A stretch of DNA of 33,452 nucleotides from Opitutia bacterium (GCA_018695085.1 JABHOU010000589.1:1-33452); one strand, 5' to 3'. Shown: positions 18,367 through 27,599, counted from the stretch's first letter. Numbers and translations are program-made. The notes: generated by a model from the sequence alone, not told the origin.

Positions 18367-18462
18367 ATGCCCAAGAACGACGCTCCTTACCATCCCGCCG
18401 TCCGCAAGGGCGCCGTCAACGCTTGGTTCGAGAGCCACCTCGCTCGCAATGGAGTGAAGTGA
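18367..18462 (+). CDS. 31-aa ORF, unknown (small gene or gene remnant)
   Basis: MPKNDAPYHPAVRKGAVNAWFESHLARNGVK*; coding-like composition, immediately downstream of dyad F. Confidence 0.35.
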   Translation: MPKNDAPYHPAVRKGAVNAWFESHLARNGVK

Positions 18463-18497
18463 TTTGAACTTTGGGGTAAGCCTACTTTAACCCTTTT

Positions 18498-18962
18498 TTA
18501 TTTAACGGTCATCGTTCCCCGCATTAGGGCGAAATGCCCGGGAAAGGTGCATACGTATTCGTATTTCCCTGGAGCGGGGGCAGTGATAACGATGCTGTCG
18601 CTTTCATCCGGACCAAGAAGTTTGGTGTTGGCGATTACGTCTCCCTTTACACCATTTGGTACCGGATTCGTAGGTCCTGCTCCTGCTGCAAGCGCTTTTT
18701 GGCCGAATGCAACGGCTGTGACCCCCGATTTGAGAAGCACGAGGTTGTGCCCCATGGCAATCTTTGGAAGTTTGCCGATGTTTTTCAGGGTGATCTTGAC
18801 CTTGGATCCGGTCTTTACCTCGAAGGCTACGACGTCGTACTTCATTAAGTCGTTGCCGGAGATGACAATTGTTTTCTCGACCTCTCTTTCATTTGTTGCG
18901 GTTTCCGCTCGGACGAATGGACAGAGTATTAATAGAGCGATGGTGGATTTTAGCGCATTCAT
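18498..18962 (-). CDS. azurin (type I copper protein)
   Basis: Signal peptide; Cu ligand motifs GHNLVLL and CTFPGHFALMRGTM. Confidence 0.92.
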   Translation of the reverse strand: MNALKSTIALLILCPFVRAETATNEREVEKTIVISGNDLMKYDVVAFEVKTGSKVKITLKNIGKLPKIAMGHNLVLLKSGVTAVAFGQKALAAGAGPTNPVPNGVKGDVIANTKLLGPDESDSIVITAPAPGKYEYVCTFPGHFALMRGTMTVK

Positions 18963-19038
18963 TCTTATAAGTTGCAGTTGAGTGTTGTTGTTTGTGGTTT
19001 TTTCGTTTGGTCAGGTATCGGTAATTATCCCCGCTCAA

Positions 19039-19248
19039 TCAATTTTGGCTTTCGAGTGAACATAGTAAATTTTTTATCCACCGAGCAAAAAGCCATAACA
19101 TTAGAAGGGGAAAGAAACTAAGGAATACCGTGGTCGAGTAATATGCGATGCGGGTGTTTTCGTTGGCCGAGAAACATACGGAGCAAGCACTTGCTTGATT
19201 AGCTAGGATGAGCAATAGAATGAAACCGAACGCAAATAATTGTTTCAT
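19039..19248 (-). CDS. small membrane protein with CSVC motif, at end of oxidase operon
   Basis: MKQLFAFGFILLLILANQASACSVCFSANENTRIAYYSTTVFLSFFPLLMLWLFARW; ATG overlaps the upstream gene stop. Confidence 0.65.
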   Translation of the reverse strand: MKQLFAFGFILLLILANQASACSVCFSANENTRIAYYSTTVFLSFFPLLMLWLFARWIKNLLCSLESQN

Positions 19249-19853
19249 ACAACCCCCGGATATAGGTACACGAGTGCGTATAGGATGGGCCACAAGGCGA
19301 CTACGAAATACCAAAGCATGCAAGCCGCTTTGAAAATCTCATGGTCGATGTCCTCTTTTTGCCCGCGAACGAAAATAAATCCTAAATATGCCAGAGCGCA
19401 ACATACGTGCAATCCGTGTATTCCTACGATCAAGTAGAAAAAGGATGCGTAGGTGCCTGATGCGAAGTTCATCCCATTACCAATCATGCGAACCCATTCA
19501 CTGCCTTGAAAAAGCAGGAAGCACAGGCCTGAGACTAAGCCAACCGTAAGGAATTCTCGGTGGCGATTTTCCTTTCCCCGTTTGCGGGTTTTTTCTGCAA
19601 TGGCAACGAAAAGTCCCGAAGCCAATAAAACTACTGCGTTGAATGCCGAAATGCCAATCGGCAAGGTAGGCATTTCAGGAGGAGGCCATGCCTCGGTTTG
19701 GGTGCTCGTTACAAGATAAGCACTTACGATGGCTGCGAAAAACATGGCTTCAGTCAAGATGAATAGCGCCATGCCCACGATCGGGGCAGCCGCTCTGCGT
19801 TTGTCTAGAGCAGTATCGACTGGTAGTGCGGGAACCTCGGTGGAGATATTCAC
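19245..19853 (-). CDS. cytochrome c oxidase subunit III (second copy)
   Basis: GMALFILTEAMFFAAIVSAYLV...FFYLIVGIHGLHVCCALAYL...WYFVVALWPILYALVYL. Confidence 0.87.
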   Translation of the reverse strand: MNISTEVPALPVDTALDKRRAAAPIVGMALFILTEAMFFAAIVSAYLVTSTQTEAWPPPEMPTLPIGISAFNAVVLLASGLFVAIAEKTRKRGKENRHREFLTVGLVSGLCFLLFQGSEWVRMIGNGMNFASGTYASFFYLIVGIHGLHVCCALAYLGFIFVRGQKEDIDHEIFKAACMLWYFVVALWPILYALVYLYPGVV

Positions 19854-20233
19854 TAGTGAGCGGGTTTGGTGATGTCTTTCTTCGGGTATTCGTAGATGGG
19901 ATCGGGGTCGGCGTCACGATTCTCTCCATCGAAGCACAAAACCTCGGGAGCTACTCCGGCGAACAACAATATCAGAAATGCGATGCACACTGCGAGCAGG
20001 CGTCGCACCACCTTCACCTCGATGTCCAAGTGCATGAACCATGCGACAACCATAGTCGCCTTTATCAAACCTACGCCAAACGCCGTCAGCAGAACGGTTC
20101 CCACTAACATTGTGCGATTGTCAATGTTGAGCGCAAACACCGGGCCCCATATGCTAATTACTAGCAGTATGAGCAAGCTGTAGTAGATTTTTTTGTAGTC
20201 GGGATGCTTGTGTTCGTCTGTATTTTTGTTCAT
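19853..20233 (-). CDS. cytochrome c oxidase subunit IV family protein
   Basis: MNKNTDEHKHPDYKKIYYSLLILLVISIWGP...LIKATMVVAWFMHLDIE. Confidence 0.82.
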   Translation of the reverse strand: MNKNTDEHKHPDYKKIYYSLLILLVISIWGPVFALNIDNRTMLVGTVLLTAFGVGLIKATMVVAWFMHLDIEVKVVRRLLAVCIAFLILLFAGVAPEVLCFDGENRDADPDPIYEYPKKDITKPAH

Positions 20234-20243
20234 GTCGAAAATT

Positions 20244-20837
20244 TCAAAGTCCGGAAGCAATGTAAAAGAGAGGGAAAAGAAAGATCCATACGATGTCCAC
20301 GAAGTGCCAATAGATGCCGATGCATTCTACTCGGTGCAGGAATTTCCCCTTTGCGGCGTCTTTTGCCACGAAGCCCATTATTACCATGCCAGCGACCACG
20401 TGGAAACCGTGAAGGCCAGTAGCCGTGTAGTAGAAGGACCAGAACAGATCGGCTTTGGGGCCGTATCCCGCGAGTATTTCCGAGGTGTATTCGTAAGCTT
20501 TCACACAAAGGAAAACACCTCCCAATAGAATCGTTCGAACTAGAAGGTTGGCCGCCTTCTTCCCGTCGCCTACTTCGGCGGCCTTGTGTGCGCAAACTGC
20601 AAAATAGCTGGATGTGAGCAAAACGAAAGTGTTGAGAGCGCCGGCATACAATTTGGTGTGAGAAGCTTGGTCTGCCCAGATTTCACCATGTCGCATTCGA
20701 TACATCACGAACGACACAACAAGTCCCCCGAAAATGACGACTTCCGAAGCTACGACCCACCATGTTCCCAATCGGGCAGTTGGCAGACCTGCGGATTTTC
20801 TGCTAGTGGCGAGAGGAGGATGATAGGTTTCGCTCAT
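20244..20837 (-). CDS. cytochrome c oxidase subunit III (first copy)
   Basis: LGTWWVVASEVVIFGGLVVSFVMYRM...YYTATGLHGFHVVAGMVIM...IYWHFVDIVWIFLFPLFY. Confidence 0.9.
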   Translation of the reverse strand: MSETYHPPLATSRKSAGLPTARLGTWWVVASEVVIFGGLVVSFVMYRMRHGEIWADQASHTKLYAGALNTFVLLTSSYFAVCAHKAAEVGDGKKAANLLVRTILLGGVFLCVKAYEYTSEILAGYGPKADLFWSFYYTATGLHGFHVVAGMVIMGFVAKDAAKGKFLHRVECIGIYWHFVDIVWIFLFPLFYIASGL

Positions 20838-22567
20838 TACCCGTTAGATGTTTGAGGTGTTTCAATATGCTGCGGCAAGTAGTCTTCTTTGACTTCGGGT
20901 ATCCCGTATTCATAGGGACCGCGGTGTACTGTCGGTAAAGTTTCCCAATTTCCATGGGGAGGTGGCGACGAAGTCGACCATTCCAAGGTAGTGGCGTTCC
21001 AAGGGTTCTCGCCTGCTTCCTTCCCTTTCCGCATGCTACGAAAGAAATTAATGACAAAGGGAATTTGGAAAGCAATCAACACACAGGTCGCGACAGTTGC
21101 CAGAATCCGCAAGTCTTGAAGATCGTTGAGCGCGAGTTCAGGGAAGTGCCTGTAGTCGAAAATTCTTCTGTGTTGTCCTCCCAATCCGAGAAAAAACATC
21201 GGAATGAATATGAAGTTGAACGGTATGATTGTTCCCCAGAAATGTATTTTCCCCCACTTTTCGTTCAAGTGACGACCGAAGGCTTTTGGAAACCAATGAG
21301 TAATTCCCGCGAACATTCCAATGATCGCTATGGGAAAGAACGTGTAGTGGAAGTGCGCCACTACGAAGTATGTGTCGTGGAAATAAATGTCCGAACCCGA
21401 TGACCCGAGATAAATGCCCGTAACTCCTCCGAGCAAGAATTCGACCAGGAAGGCAATTGCCCAGAGCATCGGTGTCCTGAACTCGATGCTTCCGCCGAAT
21501 AGTGTGGCTATAAAAAGAAAGCATAGCTCGGCGATTGGTACTGATATGAGCAAGGTAGTTACGGTGAAGAGGTGTGCCATCCGGGGATCGATTCCCGAGA
21601 CGAACTGGTGGTGAGCCCATACAAAGAAACTGAGTACGCCCGTGGCGATCGTTACGTAGAGGGCAGCTTTGTAGCCAAAAAATTTCTTTCGGGCAAAAAC
21701 CGGAATTATTTCAGCTACGACGCCCATTGCAGGCAAGAGAACAACATAAACCTCGGGGTGTCCGAAAAACCAGAATAGATGCTGCCAGAGCAAGGGGTCC
21801 CCGCCATTTGTCGGATCGTAAAAAGCCGTTCCCGCCAGTTGGTCCGAGAGTAACATTACGGCTCCTGCAATAAGGGGACCGACAGATACCATGAACAGTA
21901 TGCTGGCGATGACTATCATCCAGACGACCAAGGGAATTCTCATCATTCCCATGCCGGGTGCACGAGCGTTCATAGTGGTGGTTACGAAATTGATACCTCC
22001 TATTAGGAATGCCACAAATTCCAGAGCGACCGCCACTACCCACAATACCGCACCTAGGGGGGTTAGGTTATAGTCCGGGTTCGTCGATAGGGGAGGGTAG
22101 GCTGTCCACGCTCCCCCAAAACCGCCTCCCGCTACATGTAGTGAGGCGATGATCACGAGGGCGCTAATGAAGAAAATTTGAAAGGATAGTCGGTTCAAGC
22201 GTGGAAATACCATGTCGTCGCATCCGATCATCAAGGGGATGAGGAAGTTTCCGAAACCTGCCAGCAAGATCGGCATGGCTACCCAGAAGATCATTATGGT
22301 TCCGTGGTTGGTGACCAACGCATTGTAATTTCCGGGAGAAACCCAACCGAATCCCGGGACTTCCTCACCTGGAAAAGCAAGTTGCATCCTGAACACATAG
22401 GCCATGTAACCGCCTATGACGGCCATGAGCATTCCGGTAATAATATATTGGAAAGCAATTACCTTGTGATCGGTGGAAAATAACCACGATCTTAGTTTAG
22501 AGCACTTGTGACTGCTTTGTTTTTCCTGAGCGTGCTTTTGGGATTCGTCTTCGCTAGCTTCAGTCAT
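20837..22567 (-). CDS. ctaD: cytochrome c oxidase subunit I
   Basis: FWFFGHPEVYVVLLPAMG, FVWAHHQFVSG, HDTYFVVAHFHYTFF; start at MTEASEDESQ. Confidence 0.95.
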   Translation of the reverse strand: MTEASEDESQKHAQEKQSSHKCSKLRSWLFSTDHKVIAFQYIITGMLMAVIGGYMAYVFRMQLAFPGEEVPGFGWVSPGNYNALVTNHGTIMIFWVAMPILLAGFGNFLIPLMIGCDDMVFPRLNRLSFQIFFISALVIIASLHVAGGGFGGAWTAYPPLSTNPDYNLTPLGAVLWVVAVALEFVAFLIGGINFVTTTMNARAPGMGMMRIPLVVWMIVIASILFMVSVGPLIAGAVMLLSDQLAGTAFYDPTNGGDPLLWQHLFWFFGHPEVYVVLLPAMGVVAEIIPVFARKKFFGYKAALYVTIATGVLSFFVWAHHQFVSGIDPRMAHLFTVTTLLISVPIAELCFLFIATLFGGSIEFRTPMLWAIAFLVEFLLGGVTGIYLGSSGSDIYFHDTYFVVAHFHYTFFPIAIIGMFAGITHWFPKAFGRHLNEKWGKIHFWGTIIPFNFIFIPMFFLGLGGQHRRIFDYRHFPELALNDLQDLRILATVATCVLIAFQIPFVINFFRSMRKGKEAGENPWNATTLEWSTSSPPPHGNWETLPTVHRGPYEYGIPEVKEDYLPQHIETPQTSNG

Positions 22568-24303
22568 GGCATATGGATCATTGAGGTTTGAGAAAAGGTT
22601 TTCGTTGCATCGGCATTCGATGAAAAACCTGAAGCTCCCGACCATTCTCTGCGAAGCCATGCTGAGAGCAGTTCGATCTCCTCCGTGGTCAAGGAACCTT
22701 GGTGAAAGGTGGGCATCGAGTCGTTCTTGTTACCGTAAAATCTGGCGGATTTTGGATTGCTGATAAACGCCTGTAACCACTCGCTTGTTCCATAACCTGT
22801 TAGATCAAGGGCGGTTGCCTCGTCGATGTCGGTTATGTCGTAATACTGGTGGCAGTCCGTGCAACCATACTCTGCGGTCAGGAGATTTTTTCCGTGTTGA
22901 ATTAACTTTTCATCACGCCGGTCAATTTCACGTTGATAGGGTAGTGCAGCTTCAGCGGACAAGGCTGCAACGATTGCTTGCAGGTCTTCATGTGGAGCAT
23001 CCGATATTTTTGGCAGTACCTTGCGAGCCATTTTCCCATCCTTGAACTTTGTGTTGCCAAAGAATGCGGCACTTTGAAATAGTTCGAGATCCAAGATTGC
23101 GGAAACCCATTCTCGATTGGCGAATTGAGTCAAGTCGGGTGCGGAAGTTTTCGCTGTTGTTAAACCTGCAGGTATGTAAGCATGGTTATGGCATCCCGAG
23201 CAGTGTTCTGCGAAGAGCCTAGGTCCGCGCAATAATGGGTCCCGCTCAGCCATTTCTGTAGCTCCAGCAGGAGGAATTCCATTACGGCATATCAATTCTT
23301 TGACTCTCTCGACTCTCTTCTTTTCCATTACTTTTGCCGATTGGTAGCGAATGTCCTGCATGTCCTTTGCATAGGCCGAGAGTCCGAGCCAACATGCGCT
23401 GCCCAATACTCCAATTGCAAAAATGGATCCGAAAGCACGACCCAATTTATTTTTCCCTATCCAGGGCAACATGCCCAAAAGAATCAGTGTTGCCGTGGGT
23501 ATGAGGTACGCTCCAATCGCTACAGGTACATGGCGGAGTAGCTCGAACAGTGGAAGGAAATACCATGCCGGTCTGGCAATTGGGGAAGTGCCAGTCTGAT
23601 CTGCGGGAGAACCGAGCGATGTGTCGTTCATGAGGGAATACATGCCCAAGCATAGAACTGTCACTGCCGTCATTATTGTGATTGCGGGCAATTGACGTCG
23701 GATCGATTGAGTGACTGTTGTTTTGCTTTTGACTAAAAAAAGCAGGCTTGTTGCCGTGAGCAGAAGAAGAGGTAGCAAGAAACAATGCAGAACAGTAAAA
23801 CGGGTGAGCGTGAAATGCCCTGGTTCCGCTCCTCCCATGATTACGAGTTTCAGATTTTCTCCCAAGATCGGGATTGAACCCACGATGTTTGCCACTACGT
23901 GCGCACCGCTGTAAGCCTTTTGATCCCAAGGCAACACTTCGCCTGTTCGGGCAAGGGCAAGTAGTAGCACCACGCAAGCTAGGCTTACCCATAAGGGAAC
24001 TTTTCGAGGTGCTGTTTTCCATGAAAGAACAGCTAACTGTAGAAGCCACGCTCCGATTAAAAATATCGTCAAGTCTGTCGAGAAATGATGTAGATTTCGA
24101 CAAAACTGTCCGCCTGAAATCTGATTTTCTATGTGCCAGACGCTTTCCCAAGCCGTGTAGGCGCTGGGAGAATAGTGAAGCCACAGATATGTCCCCGAAA
24201 TTACTTCGACGACGAATGTGGCAGCTAGGCATACTGGCAGAACATAAGTCCAATGGAGTTTTGGGACCGTTTCTGAGTGTTGTTGTTTCACTCTCTTGTT
24301 CAT
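22564..24303 (-). CDS. cytochrome b fused to a C-terminal dihaem cytochrome c
   Basis: Cytochrome b features (NLHHFSTDL, WDQKAYSGAHVVANIVGSIPILGE, HFTLTRFTVLHCFLLP, ARPAWYFLPLFELLRHVP) followed by CSGCH and CTDCH. Confidence 0.92.
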   Translation of the reverse strand: MNKRVKQQHSETVPKLHWTYVLPVCLAATFVVEVISGTYLWLHYSPSAYTAWESVWHIENQISGGQFCRNLHHFSTDLTIFLIGAWLLQLAVLSWKTAPRKVPLWVSLACVVLLLALARTGEVLPWDQKAYSGAHVVANIVGSIPILGENLKLVIMGGAEPGHFTLTRFTVLHCFLLPLLLLTATSLLFLVKSKTTVTQSIRRQLPAITIMTAVTVLCLGMYSLMNDTSLGSPADQTGTSPIARPAWYFLPLFELLRHVPVAIGAYLIPTATLILLGMLPWIGKNKLGRAFGSIFAIGVLGSACWLGLSAYAKDMQDIRYQSAKVMEKKRVERVKELICRNGIPPAGATEMAERDPLLRGPRLFAEHCSGCHNHAYIPAGLTTAKTSAPDLTQFANREWVSAILDLELFQSAAFFGNTKFKDGKMARKVLPKISDAPHEDLQAIVAALSAEAALPYQREIDRRDEKLIQHGKNLLTAEYGCTDCHQYYDITDIDEATALDLTGYGTSEWLQAFISNPKSARFYGNKNDSMPTFHQGSLTTEEIELLSAWLRREWSGASGFSSNADATKTFSQTSMIHMP

Positions 24304-24325
24304 GCCTAACGACCCGATCGGGTGG

Positions 24326-24868
24326 TTAACTGATTCCCTCTCGTTCCTTCGTACCCAACCGATATTTTCTGAAATGCACCCAAACCTCCCCTTTTTCTAC
24401 TTTTGTTTCCAAGGGGTCGAGGTCGCGAGGACTTGGGTTCTCGGGTCCGGTTCTTACACCGTTTTTTGCAAATGAAGCGTTGTGGCATGGGCAACGAAAT
24501 CCCTCTGTGGATTTATCGAAATCAACTAAGCAACCCACATGGGGACACGATGCGGAATAGGCTTTTATTTCTCCTGATATTTCTTTCGCGACAAACACGT
24601 ATCCGATTTTTTTCTTGGGATAGGTAGTCCATGCATCCTGACGGTTTGCGATTACGGGAAAACGGGAGGGCAAGCCATCGTCCGGCAAACTTTTGAAAGG
24701 AGCGATGGACATCCATTTCGCGCTTCCACTTTTGCGCCGAATGGGATCCAGCAAGGCAGGGAGTCCTGAAGCAAAAGGAAATAGGGCCAAAATTGCAACC
24801 AATCCACCAGTGATTTTTCCGATGAATCCACGTCTTTCCTGTGGTTCGTCTGCCTGCTTGCTTTTCAT
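24326..24868 (-). CDS. Rieske 2Fe-2S protein (bc-complex type)
   Basis: CPHVGCLVDF...FRCPCHNASF; N-terminal TM; ATGA overlap with subunit II. Confidence 0.92.
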   Translation of the reverse strand: MKSKQADEPQERRGFIGKITGGLVAILALFPFASGLPALLDPIRRKSGSAKWMSIAPFKSLPDDGLPSRFPVIANRQDAWTTYPKKKIGYVFVAKEISGEIKAYSASCPHVGCLVDFDKSTEGFRCPCHNASFAKNGVRTGPENPSPRDLDPLETKVEKGEVWVHFRKYRLGTKEREGIS

Positions 24869-25590
24869 GGGTTCTGCTGCTTTTCTTTGTTTTGATTGGA
24901 CGCGGAAGCCAGAAATCCGCGTTTCCCTGTCTCGACCTCCGTCAACCATGTCTCGTACCCCTTGGGCGAGTGGACGATGAGGCGGCCACCCATAACGCCA
25001 TGACCAATCCCGCACATCTCAGCGCATTGAATGTCGAACTCTCCTTCCTTTTCCGGTTTGAACCATCCTTTTATTCTTCTTCCCGGAACGGCGTCTTGTT
25101 TGAGGCGAAAGACCGGAACGGAAAAACTATGAAGTACGTCTTTGGAGGTGAGCTCGTAATGATAGGTCTTGCCCTTCTCGAGATGAAGTTCGTCGATTAG
25201 TTTTATATCGTCATCAGTATGGAGTTCACCGTCTTTGCCCGGATGAACGAAGGTCCATGCCCATTGCTGGGATACAACGCCAATGGTGTAATCCGCCGGA
25301 GGCATGTCCTGCTTGATCTTGTACCACACTTTTGTTGCACCGTAGATCAAGACGACATCGCAAATGATGATTAGAATGTGCGGGATGTTGATCCATCTTT
25401 TGTGACTTTTGTTGGTTCCATCGATGTAGGTGGTGGGACAATCGGGCTTTCTGCGGAAGCGAAACAGAAAGTAGAACAAGGCCACTTCAGCTACGATAAA
25501 CCAGAACCCCACCATTATCGTGATGAGATCGAACAAGTAGTCGATGTCCCCAGCGTAGGAGGAAACTCTTTCTAGGTAATGGTCGATCAT
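24865..25590 (-). CDS. ctaC: cytochrome c oxidase subunit II
   Basis: Two TM helices; VSQQWAWTFVHPG; CuA motif CAEMCGIGHGVM. Confidence 0.93.
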   Translation of the reverse strand: MIDHYLERVSSYAGDIDYLFDLITIMVGFWFIVAEVALFYFLFRFRRKPDCPTTYIDGTNKSHKRWINIPHILIIICDVVLIYGATKVWYKIKQDMPPADYTIGVVSQQWAWTFVHPGKDGELHTDDDIKLIDELHLEKGKTYHYELTSKDVLHSFSVPVFRLKQDAVPGRRIKGWFKPEKEGEFDIQCAEMCGIGHGVMGGRLIVHSPKGYETWLTEVETGKRGFLASASNQNKEKQQNP

Positions 25591-25790
25591 GGCGAGGACT
25601 CCACTTGCGTTTCTTGCACTCCCGACTGTTCGTTCTCCCCCTTTACGAGAAGCCAAGAGCAAAGGGAAAACATAACGGTTATCCAGATGCACCAAAGATA
25701 CACTCCTCTCGAGAGACCTTCGGCTTTTTCGCAAAGGCCATGATCCGGATTTAATTCAGTTTGGCTCATTTTAGGAGGGCTTCCTTTCAA
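25587..25790 (-). CDS. small single-TM protein inside the bc/oxidase operon
   Basis: 67 aa (or 60 aa from MSQTELNPDH at 25769), one TM helix VYLWCIWITVMFSLCSWLLV; ATG-overlap junctions on both sides. Confidence 0.6.
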   Translation of the reverse strand: MKGSPPKMSQTELNPDHGLCEKAEGLSRGVYLWCIWITVMFSLCSWLLVKGENEQSGVQETQVESSP

Positions 25791-26992
25791 TTGCTTTGCG
25801 CAAGGGTGCGCATGTAGGCGACGACATCGCGCAAGGCTTCATCGTCTGGCAGGGCAGCTAGAATCGGAATCATACTTTTTGCCCATATGTCATCCGGATG
25901 AGCCCCTCGAACACCGCTCTTGAATTTCTTTAACTGTTCTAGGGCGTACCAATCCTCGAGAGGAACGTGGGAAGGTGCGTGGAGTTGTTTGTTGCCTTCT
26001 CCTCCGGGGCCATGGCAAGCCATGCATAATACATAATGGTTCTTCCCTTTTTCCGGATCACCGCCAATGTTGTCCTTTTGCGGTTTTGGCGGTAATGCGG
26101 CAATTTTCTTTGATACCGATTCAATTTCATCCGATTTGATTAGAATTTTGGCAGCCAAACTCATCATTCTTCCGTTGGCATCGCTTGAATGAGTCCCACG
26201 TACACCGGTTTGGAAGTGGCGCAATTGATCGGCGATGTACCAATCGTCGAGTCCCGCGATGGAGGGGACCCCTAACCATCGATTGCCATGGAGATTGCTG
26301 CCGTGACAAGATCCGCATAGGGATATGGCATCGGGTTCTTCGATTTTCCGAGTTACGTTCAAATGCTCGACCAATTGTTGTCTGTCGGTTCCCGATTCCT
26401 TCAGTTGGCGTGCTATGGCACCCATTAACTGTGCTTCATGATTGTCCGGATGATATCCTCGAGTTCCTTCGCCGAATTTATCCAGTTGGGACAGAATGTA
26501 GTCAGTACCCCTTCCCCAGAGGGGGGGAATCGCATGAGTTTCGCCCTTGCCTGCGTGGCAACCTAGGCAGGTTTCGGCAATTGGGGCGATATTTGGAGGT
26601 TTCGGTTGTTGGGTTTGATCGGTGAGATCGGAAGGTAGCGAACCCACGAATTTCGAAACCGCAACTAGATCTTCGTCCCGAATTAGAACTCTCGCCATCG
26701 CTCTCATCATCAATCCCTTGACGTCCGCATGGTGCGCACCCCTTCTTCCATCCCTGAACTTCCTCAATTGGCTTTCTACATAGTTCGTGGAGAGTCCGGT
26801 CAACGGAGGAGTTTCAAGTTTGTGAACTCCTTCCCCTTTGGGACCGTGGCAGGTCGAGCAAAGGGAATAGATAGTTGCTCCTCTGATGGGGGAGGGGACG
26901 TTCGCCTCAGTAAGTTGGCCCGCGAGAACCGTTCCTATTACCCCGAAGATTCTCGCCGAGATAGGTGTTGTTGATTTCAGGAATGCTTTCAC
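25787..26992 (-). CDS. exported tetrahaem cytochrome c (four c553/c4-like modules)
   Basis: Signal peptide and CSTCH, CLGCH, CGSCH, CMACH with repeated '...QLRKFRDGRRGAHHAD...' pattern; GTG start. Confidence 0.9.
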   Translation of the reverse strand: MKAFLKSTTPISARIFGVIGTVLAGQLTEANVPSPIRGATIYSLCSTCHGPKGEGVHKLETPPLTGLSTNYVESQLRKFRDGRRGAHHADVKGLMMRAMARVLIRDEDLVAVSKFVGSLPSDLTDQTQQPKPPNIAPIAETCLGCHAGKGETHAIPPLWGRGTDYILSQLDKFGEGTRGYHPDNHEAQLMGAIARQLKESGTDRQQLVEHLNVTRKIEEPDAISLCGSCHGSNLHGNRWLGVPSIAGLDDWYIADQLRHFQTGVRGTHSSDANGRMMSLAAKILIKSDEIESVSKKIAALPPKPQKDNIGGDPEKGKNHYVLCMACHGPGGEGNKQLHAPSHVPLEDWYALEQLKKFKSGVRGAHPDDIWAKSMIPILAALPDDEALRDVVAYMRTLAQSN

Positions 26993-27003
26993 TGTTCGAT
27001 AAA

Positions 27004-27019
27004 TAGAGTAAGAGATCTA
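27004..27019. promoter_or_regulatory. TAGA-N8-TCTA dyad, site D
   Basis: AATAGAGTAAGAGATCTAT between the tetrahaem cytochrome operon and a divergent Rrf2 gene. Confidence 0.6.
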
Positions 27020-27176
27020 TAGATACAAACATATAAAGTCCCTAAATTTCGATCCGATCCATGTATTTATAAGGGTTTTGATGGAAAGCTGAAAGTAGTG
27101 CTAATTGCTTTTTCCCTTTTTTGTTGCCTTGGGTGGTCGAAATCTGTGTTTCTTATTATGAAATCATTTCGAGTGT

Positions 27177-27599
27177 ATGCTCTTTTACGGAAAACCAAGT
27201 CAATATGCTATTAGGGCACTTCTTCACATTGCTCGAAACTCCCCTAGTCCAAGTCTCGCCAAGAATATTGCGAAGGAAGAAAAATTACCTAAGCATTTTC
27301 TGTCCAAAGTGCTTAAGGAATTGGTGGGAGCACGCATTCTCGATTCTCGACTTGGACCCGGAGGTGGGTTCTGGATGAAGAAAAACCCTTCACGCGTGAC
27401 TCTTCTGCAGATAGTGAAAATTTTCGAGGACATCGAGACGCCTCTCAAGACTTGTGCCATCGGATGGACTCGTTGCTCGGATGAAAAACCTTGTAGTCTG
27501 CACAATGAGTTTAAGTGCGTGCGCGAGGGCATCAGGACTTATTTGGAGGGGACTACTTTGGCGTCCCTGCTTCTCGCGGAGAAAGACAAGCTCAAGTAA
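27177..27599 (+). CDS. Rrf2-family transcriptional regulator
   Basis: MLFYGKPSQYAIRALLHIARNSPSPSLAKNIAKEEKLPKHFLSKVLKELVGARILDSRLGPGGGFWMKKNPSRVTLLQIVKIFE; Cys triad CAIGWTRCSDEKPC. Confidence 0.9.
   Translation: MLFYGKPSQYAIRALLHIARNSPSPSLAKNIAKEEKLPKHFLSKVLKELVGARILDSRLGPGGGFWMKKNPSRVTLLQIVKIFEDIETPLKTCAIGWTRCSDEKPCSLHNEFKCVREGIRTYLEGTTLASLLLAEKDKLK

Noticed and set aside
23447-24253. 268-aa minus-strand ORF overlapping cytochrome b
   Set aside because: Same strand, different frame from the clear cytochrome b-c fusion; low-complexity, no recognisable motif
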